DNA of 64,000 nucleotides from Nocardia puris (GTDB lineage Bacteria; Actinomycetota; Actinomycetes; Mycobacteriales; Mycobacteriaceae): the NCBI RefSeq assembly GCF_003315035.1, contig NZ_QNRE01000002.1, positions 310,001-374,000 of the forward strand, written 5' to 3'. The position numbers and the translations under genes were made by a program. Below the pieces are notes generated by a model that saw only the letters and a list, made by a program, of their open reading frames with translations, made no database searches and was not told where the DNA came from. The first letter of the stretch is position 1, and every line of letters begins with the position of its first letter. Below are positions 36,133 through 45,131 of this stretch, in pieces.

Positions 36133-37122
36133 ATGACGCTGTCCGAATCGGTTCGCAACCGACTGTTCGACCAGGCCTACTGGGATACCCTGGCGACCCT
36201 GTCCGACGGTTCGGTGCACCGGAAGTTCGACCCTTACCTGGACATCGACTGGGACGGACCGGAATTCGCGATCGACCGGGACGATCCCCGGTGGGTCCTG
36301 TCGCCGGAGTTCGATCCGCTCGGCGCCACCGAGTGGTACCGCTCGCTGCCGCGGCAGCGGCAGATCGAGATCGGCCGCTGGCGCACCGCCAACGTCATCA
36401 AGGTCGGCGCGGCCTTCGAGAGCGTGCTGATCCGCGGGATGATGCAGTACATCATGAAGCTGCCCAACGGCTCCCCGGAGTTCCGGTACTGCCTGCACGA
36501 GATGACCGAAGAGTGCAACCACATCCAGATGTTCCAGGAGCTGGTGAACCGCATCGGTGACGACGTGCCCGGTATGCGGCCGCTGTTCCGCGCGCTCTCG
36601 CCGCTGATCGGCGTGGCGGGCGGGTACGCGCACGTCATCCTGTTCATCGGCATCCTGGGCGGCGAGGAGCCGATCGACCACTACCAGAAGGCGATCATCC
36701 GCGACGGCGGCAACATCCCGCCCGCGGTGCTGCGGGCCATGGAGATCCACATCGCCGAGGAGGCCAGGCACATCTCCTTCGCCAACGAATTCCTCGCCGC
36801 GCACCTGGAGCGCATGAATCCGGCGGGGCGCGCGGTGTGCTCGCTGGCATTCCCGCTGGCCATGCGGTGGCTGGCCGGGGAGATCATGGCACCGTCGCGG
36901 TCGTTCGCCAAGCAGTTCGACATCCCGGCCCAGGTGTGGCGCGAGGCGTTCTGGGACGGGCCGCACCAGCGGCGCATCCTGTCCGGCTACTTCGGCGACA
37001 TCCGCAGGCTGGCGACCGATCTGGGCCTGATGAATCCGGTCGCCAAGCGGGTGTGGCGGATGCTGCGCATCGACGGCGATCTCGCCCGCTACCGCAGCGA
37101 GCCGGAACGCCGGGCCGCCTGA
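36133..37122 (+). CDS. AurF-type diiron oxygenase
   Basis: A 329-residue protein of the AurF (p-aminobenzoate N-oxygenase) family. All seven ligands of the AurF di-iron site can be assigned by spacing: Glu96, Glu127 and His130 (EECNH), Glu179, His206, Glu210 and His213 (HIAEEARH). AurF-type enzymes oxidise amines to nitro groups or hydroxylate related substrates; many mycolate-bacterium members have unknown substrates. The ATG at 36133 follows GGAGG by 5 bases. Upstream is a strong palindrome, and the gene meets the TetR gene tail to tail only 3 bases away. Confidence 0.85.
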   Translation: MTLSESVRNRLFDQAYWDTLATLSDGSVHRKFDPYLDIDWDGPEFAIDRDDPRWVLSPEFDPLGATEWYRSLPRQRQIEIGRWRTANVIKVGAAFESVLIRGMMQYIMKLPNGSPEFRYCLHEMTEECNHIQMFQELVNRIGDDVPGMRPLFRALSPLIGVAGGYAHVILFIGILGGEEPIDHYQKAIIRDGGNIPPAVLRAMEIHIAEEARHISFANEFLAAHLERMNPAGRAVCSLAFPLAMRWLAGEIMAPSRSFAKQFDIPAQVWREAFWDGPHQRRILSGYFGDIRRLATDLGLMNPVAKRVWRMLRIDGDLARYRSEPERRAA

Positions 37123-37125
37123 CGC

Positions 37126-37854
37126 TCAGCCGTCGGCGTCGGCGAGGCGGCTGAGGACCGCGAGCAGCGGCTCGTCCGGATCGAGGGCGAGCCGGTGCGC
37201 GCGGGCGACACCGTCGATCACGCTCCACGCGTAGGCGGACAGTTCCCCGACCAGAGTGTCGCGGTCCATGGCCCGGTCGGGGGAGCGCGCCCAGCGCGAG
37301 ACCGTGGCCTCGGTCATGGAGACGATCGCGAACGTCATGGTGTCGGCGACCGGCTCGTCCACCACGCCGATCACCCCGGCCAGCCCGGAGACCAGCTGCC
37401 TGGTGCGCGCGGCGATGCGATCCTTCAGGCTGCTGGCCGCGTCCACGTCGTCGGGGTCGCCGAGCGCGGGGCCGCGGCGCAGGAAGTCGTAGAGGCGGGC
37501 GTGCCGGTCGATCCAGTCCACCACCGCGCCGATGGTGCGGTGCAGGATGGCGCGGATGGAGCCGTCGCTGATGTCGAGGGCGGTGTCGATATCGTCGGTG
37601 AACTGGTCGCCGATGGCGGTCCTGGTGCGCCGGTCGAGGTCGTCGCGGCCCGAGAACTGCCGGTACACCACGGATTTGGAGAGTCCGGCGCGTTCGGTGA
37701 TCCGCTGCATCGGCACCTCGACGCCGAGCGGTGTCTCCTCGATGAGCTCGATCAGCGCTGTGACGATGCGTTCGCGGCGGCGGTCGTTGTGCGGTTGCCA
37801 GCGCGCCTGCCTGCCGCCGGTGGGCGGCGACTCGGCGGACGGCGACAGCGACAC
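37126..37854 (-). CDS. TetR-family regulator next to the AurF-type gene
   Basis: A 242-residue regulator. The HTH spans residues 27-75 (RERIVTALIELIEETPLGVEVPMQRITERAGLSKSVVYRQFSGRDDL), and a helical ligand domain follows (VVDWIDRHARLYDFLRRGPA). The start is a GTG at 37854 with weak signal. It lies 3 bases from the end of the AurF-type gene and is convergent with it; such pairs commonly regulate each other's promoters, and the palindrome at 36039 is the likely site. No copy of that palindrome was seen in its own promoter. Confidence 0.88.
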   Translation of the reverse strand: MSLSPSAESPPTGGRQARWQPHNDRRRERIVTALIELIEETPLGVEVPMQRITERAGLSKSVVYRQFSGRDDLDRRTRTAIGDQFTDDIDTALDISDGSIRAILHRTIGAVVDWIDRHARLYDFLRRGPALGDPDDVDAASSLKDRIAARTRQLVSGLAGVIGVVDEPVADTMTFAIVSMTEATVSRWARSPDRAMDRDTLVGELSAYAWSVIDGVARAHRLALDPDEPLLAVLSRLADADG

Positions 37855-38286
37855 GGCCCGAGTCTAGAGGATGCGCGCGCGGGCCACGGGCGATCGCGGC
37901 GGACGCCGAACCCGATCTTGTTGCCGCACAACGCCGGCGGGGGAGCGTGGATACATGGCCGCCGACCCGCAGGGGGCGCGTGGCGCCGAGTGCGACGGCC
38001 ATGCGACGGAGACGATAGCCCAGTACTGTCGCCGTGTCCGCGAAACCGCGATCACGACGGTGTTTCGCCCTCGTCCGCACCCGGGATCCGCGCTGAGACA
38101 AAAGCTTCCGATTCACATTCGCGCAGGTAACGGCCGTTTCCGGCGGGGGTAACGACACGGCGGCAAGGTGCCCGAATCGAAGGCCTTGCGCAATTGCCCG
38201 GCGTATGCTCTGCGTCGTTCATCGTGGGTTCCGCGAGGCGGTCGCGGGCTACGGACCGGATTTCGACGCGCGACGAGGAGAATGTG
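37855..38286. other. Divergent promoter region of TetR and ctaD, no gene seen
   Basis: This region runs from the start of the TetR gene leftward to ctaD rightward. Chance frames only. The part at about 38095-38160 is the AT-richer segment and probably includes the ctaD promoter. No clear operator was recognised. Confidence 0.4.
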
Positions 38287-40029
38287 GTGACAGCCGTAGC
38301 TCCCAGGCCGGAGCCGGAACTCGAGGCGGTACGACCCTTCCCGGCGCGGACGGGCCCCAAGGGGTCGTTCATCCTGAAGCTGGTCACGACGACCGACCCC
38401 AAGGTGCTCGGCACCATGTACTTGTTCACGTCGATGTCGTTCTTCCTCATCGGCGGGCTGATGGCGCTGCTGATGCGCGGCGAGCTGGCGCGCCCGGGGA
38501 TGCAGTTCCTCTCGACCGAGCAGTTCAATCAGCTGTTCACCATGCACGGCACGATCATGCTGCTGTTCTACGCGACCGCCGTGGTGTTCGCATTCGCCAA
38601 TATCGTCCTGCCCTTGCAGATCGGCGCGCCCGATGTGGCGTTCCCGCGCCTGAACGCCTTCAGCTACTGGCTGTACCTGTTCGGTGCGTCGATGGCGACG
38701 GCGGGCTTCGTCACCCCGGGCGGCGCGGCCGACTTCGGCTGGACGGCCTACGTGCCGCTCAGCGATATCGTCCACGCCCCGGGCGTCGGCGCGGACCTGT
38801 GGATCCTCGGCTTGGCGGTGTCGGGTCTGGGCACCATCCTCGGCGCGGTCAACATGATCACCACGGTGGTGTGCCTGCGCGCTCCGGGCATGACCATGTT
38901 CCGGATGCCGATCTTCACCTGGAACATCGTGGTGACCAGCGTGCTGATCCTGCTGGCCTTCCCGATTCTCACGGCCGCGCTGTTCGCGCTCGCCTACGAC
39001 CGGCATCTGGGTGGACACATCTACGACCCGGCCACCGGCGGGGTGATCCTGTTCCAGCACCTGTTCTGGTATTTCGGGCACCCCGAGGTGTACATCATCG
39101 CGCTGCCGTTCTTCGGCATCGTGTCCGAGATCTTCCCGGTGTTCTCGCGCAAGCCGATCTTCGGCTACACCACGCTGGTGTACGCGACCCTGGCCATCGC
39201 CGCGCTGTCGGTGGCGGTGTGGGCACACCACATGTTCGCCACCGGTGCGGTACTGCTGCCGTACTTCTCGTTCATGACCTTCCTCATCGCGGTTCCGACG
39301 GGCGTGAAGTTCTTCAACTGGATCGGCACCATGTGGCGCGGGCACCTGACCTTCGAGACGCCGATGCTGTTCTCCATCGGTTTCATCGTGACGTTCCTGT
39401 TCGGTGGCTTGTCCGGCGTCATCCTGGCCTCGCCCCCGATGGACTTCCACGTGTCCGACACCTACTTCGTGGTGGCGCACTTCCACTACGTGCTCTTCGG
39501 CACCATCGCCTTCGCGACCTACGCCGGGATCTACTTCTGGTTCCCGAAGATGACCGGCCGCATGCTCGACGAACGGCTCGGCAAGTGGCACTTCTGGACC
39601 ACCTTCATCGGATTCCACACCACGTTCCTGGTGCAGCACTGGCTGGGCAACGAAGGGATGCCGCGCCGCTACGCCGACTACCTGCCGTCGGACGGCTTCA
39701 CGACGCTGAACACGGTGTCGACCATCGGGTCGTTCATCCTCGGCGCGTCGCTGCTGCCGTTCCTCTGGAACGTCTTCAAGAGCTACCGGTACGGCGAGGT
39801 CGTCACGGTCGACGACCCGTGGGGCTACGGGAACTCCCTGGAGTGGGCCACCACCTGCCCGCCGCCGCGGCACAACTTCTACGAGCTGCCCCGGATCCGT
39901 TCGGAGCGACCGGCTTTCGAGCTGCACTACCCGCACATGGTGGACCGGATGCGCGCCGAGGCGCACGTGGGGTGGGGTTCCGGAAAGCACGGGCACGCCG
40001 TCGAGGAGAAGGCGACCGCCGGCACCTAG
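38287..40029 (+). CDS. ctaD: Cytochrome c oxidase subunit I (aa3 type)
   Basis: A 580-residue, twelve-helix catalytic subunit of the proton-pumping terminal oxidase in the membrane, part of the bcc-aa3 supercomplex in actinobacteria. Heme a is held by His87 (FTMHGT) and His400, heme a3 by His398 (VVAHFHYV), and CuB by His265 (WYFGHPEVY, with cross-linked Tyr269) and His314/His315 (WAHHMF). The GTG at 38287 follows AGGAG by about 6 bases and gives the usual start near [16 protein letters not shown]; the frame opens 93 bases earlier. The length is that of mycobacterial CtaD. The other oxidase genes are not in this window. Confidence 0.98.
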   Translation: MTAVAPRPEPELEAVRPFPARTGPKGSFILKLVTTTDPKVLGTMYLFTSMSFFLIGGLMALLMRGELARPGMQFLSTEQFNQLFTMHGTIMLLFYATAVVFAFANIVLPLQIGAPDVAFPRLNAFSYWLYLFGASMATAGFVTPGGAADFGWTAYVPLSDIVHAPGVGADLWILGLAVSGLGTILGAVNMITTVVCLRAPGMTMFRMPIFTWNIVVTSVLILLAFPILTAALFALAYDRHLGGHIYDPATGGVILFQHLFWYFGHPEVYIIALPFFGIVSEIFPVFSRKPIFGYTTLVYATLAIAALSVAVWAHHMFATGAVLLPYFSFMTFLIAVPTGVKFFNWIGTMWRGHLTFETPMLFSIGFIVTFLFGGLSGVILASPPMDFHVSDTYFVVAHFHYVLFGTIAFATYAGIYFWFPKMTGRMLDERLGKWHFWTTFIGFHTTFLVQHWLGNEGMPRRYADYLPSDGFTTLNTVSTIGSFILGASLLPFLWNVFKSYRYGEVVTVDDPWGYGNSLEWATTCPPPRHNFYELPRIRSERPAFELHYPHMVDRMRAEAHVGWGSGKHGHAVEEKATAGT

Positions 40030-40054
40030 TCCCGGCGGCTTCGGCTCGTGGAGA

Positions 40055-40081
40055 CCGTGGATATCTCGTTGGTATCCACGG
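40055..40081. terminator. Terminator between ctaD and convergent TetR gene
   Basis: Perfect 9-bp arms CCGTGGATA (40055-40063) and TATCCACGG (40073-40081) with a 9-base loop, followed by CCTTTCG, 25 bases after the ctaD stop. It can serve both strands. Confidence 0.7.
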
Positions 40082-40093
40082 CCTTTCGCACGG

Positions 40094-40654
40094 TCAGCGG
40101 GACACGAACAGCGGCGCGAGGAACTGCTCGAGCATCGCGCGCTCGTCGCTGTCGTCCACGCCGGGCACGGTCAATAGCGAGACGATCAACCGGGTCAGCC
40201 AGCGTGCCCAGCGCGTGCGATCCTCCCGGGTGCCGAGTTCCTCCGGCAGGAACGCGGCCGTCAATCCTTCGATCACCGCCGAGGACTGTCCGATCTCGAC
40301 GGCCACTCCGGCGTCGGCGGGCCGGAACCAGGCGATGAGCAGCGGATCGGCCCGCACCGCGCGCACGGCGGCGAGCACCGCCGCCACCACCCGCTCACCC
40401 GGATCGGCGATCCCGCCCACTTCGGCCGCGACCGCCGCCCCCAGACGCCGGGCCTCGCGGTGCACGAACGCCAACCGCACCGCCTGCCGGTTCTCGAAGT
40501 ACCGGTACAGCGTCGCCCGGGAGCATCCGGCCGCCTCCGCGATATCGGCCATCTGCGTCTCGGCGACGCCCTGCTGGGCGAACAGTTCCGCCGCGGCGTC
40601 CAGAATGCGTTGTGCCGCAAGCGTGCTGCGCTCGTCGGCCAACCAGCCACTCAT
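40094..40654 (-). CDS. TetR-family regulator, in operon with the P450
   Basis: A 186-residue regulator. The HTH is at residues 15-62 (AAQRILDAAAELFAQQGVAETQMADIAEAAGCSRATLYRYFENRQAVR), and the helical domain ends with EQFLAPLFVSR. It is transcribed 34 bases downstream of the P450 gene on the same strand, so it is probably co-transcribed and feedback-regulates it. A candidate operator lies just before the P450 start. The start at 40654 agrees with the HTH position. Confidence 0.9.
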   Translation of the reverse strand: MSGWLADERSTLAAQRILDAAAELFAQQGVAETQMADIAEAAGCSRATLYRYFENRQAVRLAFVHREARRLGAAVAAEVGGIADPGERVVAAVLAAVRAVRADPLLIAWFRPADAGVAVEIGQSSAVIEGLTAAFLPEELGTREDRTRWARWLTRLIVSLLTVPGVDDSDERAMLEQFLAPLFVSR

Positions 40655-40688
40655 GCCCGGCCTCCGCTCGTCGCCGGCCCGCGCGCGC

Positions 40689-41909
40689 TCACGCGTCCGC
40701 CACGAACGGAACGCTGACCGGCCTGCGCACGTAGTTGCCCTCCGCGTAGCGGATGCCGTCCAGATCGACGGCGAAATTCGGGCAGCGGGCCAGCAGCTCT
40801 TGCAGGGCGATGGTGGCCTGCATGCGGGCGGCGGCCGCGCCGAGGCAGTGATGGTTGCCGTGGCCGAAGGTGAGAATGGTGCGCGGCTTGCGCGTGACGT
40901 CCAATTCGCCCGCGTCCGGGCCGAATTCGCGTTCGTCCCGGTTGGCCGAGGCGTAGAGCAGCAGCGCGCGCCGCCCGGCCGGAATGGTCACGCCCTCGAT
41001 CTGCACGTCGCGGGTCGCGGTGCGCGCCATGTTCTGCACGGGGGAGGTGAGCCGCAGGAACTCGGGCACGGAGTCGGGGATGAGCCCGGGATCGTCGATC
41101 AAACGCTGCCGCTGATCCCGGTGCACGGTGAGCAATTGCACGGCGCCGCCGAGGTTTCCGGTGGTGGTGTCGTTGCCGCCGGTGATCATCGTGAACGCGA
41201 AGCCCAGGATCTGGAGGAGGCCGGGAATGTCGTCGGGGCCGCCGAGGCCCGAGGCGACCAGGTGGCTGATGGTGTCGTCGGCCGGTTCGGTGCGACGGCG
41301 TTCGATCATGGCGGTGAAGTAGGCCATCAGCTCGCCGACCGCCTGCTGCGCCGAGGCGACGTCGCCGACCGAGCCCGCGGCGACGATCGCGTCGGTCCAG
41401 CCGTCGAACTCGGCCCGGTCCGCTTCTGGCACACCGAGATAGTGCGCGACGACCATGGTGGGCAAGGGCTTGAACAGCTCGGTGACGATGTCACCGCCAC
41501 CGGCCGCGCGCAGCCGCTCGAGCCGTTCCACCACGAACCGCCGCACCGCGGGGCGGATCTCTTCGACCTGGCGCGGCGTGAACCCCTTGGCCACCCGCCT
41601 GCGGAACACGGTGTGGTCGGGCGCGTCGGTGAACACGAACGGCTTGTTGTCGCCGAGGCCGAGTTTGTCGAGGTCGTGGTAGTCGACGGTGATGCCGGAC
41701 GCCGACGAGAACGTCTCGGCGTCGCGGACGGCGTCGTACACGTCGGCGAACCGGGACAGCACGTAGTAGTCCTGGTCGGGTCGTCCGGGCGGGACGGCGT
41801 GGTGCACCGGATCGTGATCGCGCAACCACGTGTACATCGGCCAGGGCTCGCGCCACGACTCGCCGGACCGGAGCTCGAACGCGGACTCGTGGGACACACC
41901 AGCTGTCAT
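40689..41909 (-). CDS. Cytochrome P450
   Basis: A 406-residue soluble bacterial P450. The I-helix oxygen-binding motif is ITGGNDTTTG, the ExxR motif is EFLR (in VPEFLRLTSP), and the heme-thiolate loop is FGHGNHHCLG, with Cys355 as the iron ligand. It needs ferredoxin and a reductase, which are not nearby. The size and motifs fit bacterial class I CYP families that act on terpenoid, sterol or xenobiotic substrates, but the family number cannot be set here. The ATG at 41909 starts just before HESAFELRSGESWREPW. It is divergent from an amidohydrolase across 211 bases. Confidence 0.93.
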   Translation of the reverse strand: MTAGVSHESAFELRSGESWREPWPMYTWLRDHDPVHHAVPPGRPDQDYYVLSRFADVYDAVRDAETFSSASGITVDYHDLDKLGLGDNKPFVFTDAPDHTVFRRRVAKGFTPRQVEEIRPAVRRFVVERLERLRAAGGGDIVTELFKPLPTMVVAHYLGVPEADRAEFDGWTDAIVAAGSVGDVASAQQAVGELMAYFTAMIERRRTEPADDTISHLVASGLGGPDDIPGLLQILGFAFTMITGGNDTTTGNLGGAVQLLTVHRDQRQRLIDDPGLIPDSVPEFLRLTSPVQNMARTATRDVQIEGVTIPAGRRALLLYASANRDEREFGPDAGELDVTRKPRTILTFGHGNHHCLGAAAARMQATIALQELLARCPNFAVDLDGIRYAEGNYVRRPVSVPFVADA

Positions 41910-41921
41910 ATATCGACGGTA

Positions 41922-41943
41922 AGACAAATGTGAAGAAATGTCT
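41922..41943. promoter_or_regulatory. Inverted repeat AGACA-N12-TGTCT before the P450
   Basis: Arms AGACA (41922-41926) and TGTCT (41939-41943) in an AT-rich stretch 13 bases before the P450 start. This is a plausible operator of the co-transcribed TetR. The inner bases match only partly. Confidence 0.45.
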
Positions 41944-41993
41944 AGAACGGGTTTCAGTTGCGGAACCGGAGGTGATCGGGGATGAAAGTAAAT

Positions 41994-42011
41994 GATCAGC
42001 AAACGCTGATC
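41994..42011. promoter_or_regulatory. Perfect inverted repeat between P450 and amidohydrolase
   Basis: GATCAGC (41994-42000) and GCTGATC (42005-42011) with a 4-base centre AAAC. It lies in the divergent gap about 110 bases before the amidohydrolase start and 85 bases before the P450. A TetR- or GntR-type operator is possible. Confidence 0.5.
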
Positions 42012-42120
42012 TTGCCCATGAAGCCGACTTCGCGGCGGTATCGTCGGTACTCGCAAGCTCTTCGCAATCCAGTGGCAAAGCCGTTCCCCCGCTGAACAAC
42101 CCGCGTGCACGGAGGTGTCG

Positions 42121-43740
42121 ATGAGCACAGCCGACCTGATCTTCACCGGCGGCCCGATCCTGACCATGGACCCCGAATTCGCCGGCGCGACCGCCATCGC
42201 GGTCGAGCGGGGACGGATCTGCGCCGTCGGCGGGGCGGAGGTGCTGCGGCTGCGCGGTCCCGGCACCGACGTGATCGACCTGGCCGGACGCTGTCTCCTG
42301 CCGGGATTCGTGGAGGCGCACACCCACCCCACCCAGGATCAGATGCTCTACTCCGACACCGTCGTCGACATCCGGCCGGTCACCACGTGCCCCACCGCCG
42401 AGGACGCGCATGCCGCGATCCTGAGCGCCGTCGCCGACGCGCCCGCGGGCCGTCCGCTGATCTTCTACGGCGTGGACGTTCTGTTGCAGACCGGTTTCCC
42501 GGAGCCCACGAAGGCGTGGCTGGACGAACTCGGCCCGAACCGGCCGATCGTTGTCTGGCAGAACTCCGGACATCTGGCCTGGGCCAACAGCGCCGCCCTG
42601 CGCCTGGCCGAACTCGACGACGGCGTCCCTGATCCGCCGGGCGGCTCCTACGATCGCGACGAGCACGGTCTGCTCACCGGCAAGGTATTCGAGGCGCCCG
42701 CGGTGCTGTCGGTGGTGGCGCCGATCCTGGCCGATCAGCTCACCGATCCCGAACTGCTCGCCCGCGAGCAGGCCGACCTGGCCTCGCGCGGCGTAACCCT
42801 GTGCAGCGATATGGCTTTCGCGGAACAGATGCGTCCGCTCACCGCCGCGCTCTACCAGCAGGGGCGGGGGAAGGTGCGGCTGCGCGCCTACGAGATGGCC
42901 AACCCGATGGGGGAGACGTTCTGCCCGATCACCAACGGCGACGACATGTTTCGCCAGATCGGCATGAAGGTGTGGCTGGACGGGTCGCCCTGGGTGGGCA
43001 ATATCGACACCTCGTTCCCGTACTTGAACACACCGGCCACCGCCGCGCTCGGCCTCGGCCACGATCACCGCGGGCACGCCAACTACACCGAGGAGGAGCT
43101 GGACCGCATCGTCGGAGCGTACTACCCGGCGGGCTGGCAGATCGCCTGTCACGTGCACGGCGACCTCGGCGTCGACACTGTCCTCGACGTGTACGAGCAT
43201 GCGCTGCAACGATATCCGCGCACCGACCACCGGCTGCGCCTCGAGCACTGCGGAGCGATGACGGCCGTGCAGTTCCAGCGCGCCGCGCGACTCGGCATCG
43301 CGTGCAGCCTCTTCGTGGATCACCTCTACTACTGGGGTGATGTCCTGGTGGACGATCTGTTCGGGCCCGAGCGGGGCGCGCACTGGGTGCGCACGAGATC
43401 CGCGCTGGACGCCGGCGTGCGCATCTCGTTCCACAACGACAGCCCCGTCACCGAGGAGGAACCGCTGCGCAATATCGCCGCCGCGGTGACGCGACGGTCC
43501 CGCGGCGGGCGTGTCCTGGCGCCGGAGGAGTGCATCACCGTCGAGGAAGCGTTGCGCGCCCAGACGATCGACGCCGCCTACCAGTTGTTCGCCGACGACA
43601 TCGCCGGCTCCCTCACGCCCGGCAAGTACGCCGATCTGTGCGTCCTCGACGCCGACCCGCGCATCGTGGATCCGGACGAATTGGCCGATATCCCTGTGCG
43701 CGCAACGTATCTCGAAGGCAAGCCGACGTTCGAGAGTTGA
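42121..43740 (+). CDS. YtcJ-like amidohydrolase
   Basis: A 539-residue metal-dependent hydrolase of the amidohydrolase-3 (YtcJ-like) group. The metal-binding HTHPT follows the LPGFVEA strand (about 60-70); HVHGD, LEHCG and HNDSP mark the later barrel strands, and the small beta domain at the C-terminus (LTPGKYADLCVLDADP) is typical. The substrate is unknown; members act on N-acyl or cyclic amide compounds. The ATG at 42121 follows GGAGG by 5 bases and is better than the GTG at 42115. It is divergent from the P450, so it may take part in the same pathway (inference). Confidence 0.9.
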   Translation: MSTADLIFTGGPILTMDPEFAGATAIAVERGRICAVGGAEVLRLRGPGTDVIDLAGRCLLPGFVEAHTHPTQDQMLYSDTVVDIRPVTTCPTAEDAHAAILSAVADAPAGRPLIFYGVDVLLQTGFPEPTKAWLDELGPNRPIVVWQNSGHLAWANSAALRLAELDDGVPDPPGGSYDRDEHGLLTGKVFEAPAVLSVVAPILADQLTDPELLAREQADLASRGVTLCSDMAFAEQMRPLTAALYQQGRGKVRLRAYEMANPMGETFCPITNGDDMFRQIGMKVWLDGSPWVGNIDTSFPYLNTPATAALGLGHDHRGHANYTEEELDRIVGAYYPAGWQIACHVHGDLGVDTVLDVYEHALQRYPRTDHRLRLEHCGAMTAVQFQRAARLGIACSLFVDHLYYWGDVLVDDLFGPERGAHWVRTRSALDAGVRISFHNDSPVTEEEPLRNIAAAVTRRSRGGRVLAPEECITVEEALRAQTIDAAYQLFADDIAGSLTPGKYADLCVLDADPRIVDPDELADIPVRATYLEGKPTFES

Positions 43741-43880
43741 TCGTCGAAACAACCGCTGTAGGAACTCACAAGATCGAAATGTGGCCGCGCTGGAGTCTCA
43801 CAAACCGAATCCGGGCGGCTCCACAATAGTGTGTCGACCGGTTACGTTGGTGCGCTGAGGTATCCGGTGGAAGGACCGCT

Positions 43881-45131
43881 ATGACCGCACCACACATGGC
43901 CGATCCTGATCTCATGGTCTCGGGCCGCCCGGTGTCGACGCATCTGAAGGACACCAGGATGCTCTCGCAGCGCATGGTGGGCCACTTCATCGAGAACGTC
44001 GTCCCCTGCGGCACCTTGCCCGGCGAGGCGCTGAGCGGCGACGTCACCGCCGTGACCAGGGTGTGTCTCGAACTCGCCGTGCGCATGCTGGACGGCGACG
44101 AGGTCGGCGAGGACATCGACCGGGTCGGCGCCGCCGCGGCGGGCTGGGCGCGCGAAGGTATCCCGATCGACACCATCCAGCACGCCATCCACGAGGGCTT
44201 CAAGCTGGGTTTCGATCTGATTCTGTCCAACTCGACCACGCAGGACCAGGGCAGCCTGGTGAACGTCGCGCGCCGGTTCATGGACATCCTCGACACCATC
44301 AACGTCACCGTGTCGGTCGCGTACGTGCGCGAACTGCGCGCGGTGGTGAGCGAGCACCACACGGCCGTGCACACGCTCACCTCGGCGTTGCTCGGCGGCA
44401 ACAGCACCTCGACCATGGCCCGCGAGTGCGGGATCCAGGTCGCGGAGTCGTATCACGTGCTCGCGGTGTCGATTCCGCCGCACAAGGACGAGGGGAATCC
44501 GCGCCTCGACGCGAAAGTGGTGGCGCGCAGGAAGTTACGCCGACTACAGGCCGAACTGGCCACGCGCTGCGCGGACGCCGCGCTCTCGCTGCTGAGCGTC
44601 GACGGCGGCACCATCCTCATCCCCACCACCGCGCTGGACGATGCGGACCTGGATGATCTGGTCACCCGCCTGTCGCAGGCGGCGCAGGTGCCGGTGCGGG
44701 TCGCGACCGTCGAGGCCGCGTCGGCGGAGATCCCGCAGGCCGCCGACCAGGCGCACGAACTGCTCGACATGGTGCACCGCATGCAGTGCGTGTCGGGGCT
44801 CTACCGATTCCACGATCTCGCCCTCGAATACCAGCTCACCCGGCCGGGGCCCGCGCGCGATTTCCTCGGCTCGCTGCTCGACCCGCTCGACGACTATCCG
44901 GAACTGCTGGAGACGTTGCGCGTGCACATCGGCACCAACCTGAACCGCCAGCGCACGGCCAGGATGCTGCACGTGCACACCAACACCGTCGACTACCGCC
45001 TGAAACGCATCGGTCAGCTCATCGCGTTCGACCCGACTCAGGCCTCGGGACTCTGGTACCTGCGGTCGGCGCTGGTGGCACGGGCGCATCGCGAGGGCGA
45101 GCGGGGCGAGGAACTCAGCGCGGAAGCGTGA
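43881..45131 (+). CDS. PucR-type transcriptional regulator
   Basis: A 416-residue regulator closely related to the one at 21590, with the same RsbRD-like N-domain (MVGHFIENVVPCGTLPGEALSGDVTA), a GGDEF-like middle (RRKLRRLQAELATRCADAALSLLSVDGG) and a C-terminal HTH (RQRTARMLHVHTNTVDYRLKRIGQLIAF). The ATG follows GGAAGGA. It lies downstream of the amidohydrolase with a 140-base gap. It overlaps the secreted glycosidase gene by 17 bases tail to tail. The target is unknown. Confidence 0.9.
   Translation: MTAPHMADPDLMVSGRPVSTHLKDTRMLSQRMVGHFIENVVPCGTLPGEALSGDVTAVTRVCLELAVRMLDGDEVGEDIDRVGAAAAGWAREGIPIDTIQHAIHEGFKLGFDLILSNSTTQDQGSLVNVARRFMDILDTINVTVSVAYVRELRAVVSEHHTAVHTLTSALLGGNSTSTMARECGIQVAESYHVLAVSIPPHKDEGNPRLDAKVVARRKLRRLQAELATRCADAALSLLSVDGGTILIPTTALDDADLDDLVTRLSQAAQVPVRVATVEAASAEIPQAADQAHELLDMVHRMQCVSGLYRFHDLALEYQLTRPGPARDFLGSLLDPLDDYPELLETLRVHIGTNLNRQRTARMLHVHTNTVDYRLKRIGQLIAFDPTQASGLWYLRSALVARAHREGERGEELSAEA

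Noticed and set aside
38205..41933. A 1242-residue open frame on the plus strand across ctaD, the TetR gene and the P450
   Set aside because: It is the shadow of ctaD and of leftward genes, full of Arg/His/Ala and with no domain; ctaD is read in another frame with all its heme ligands.
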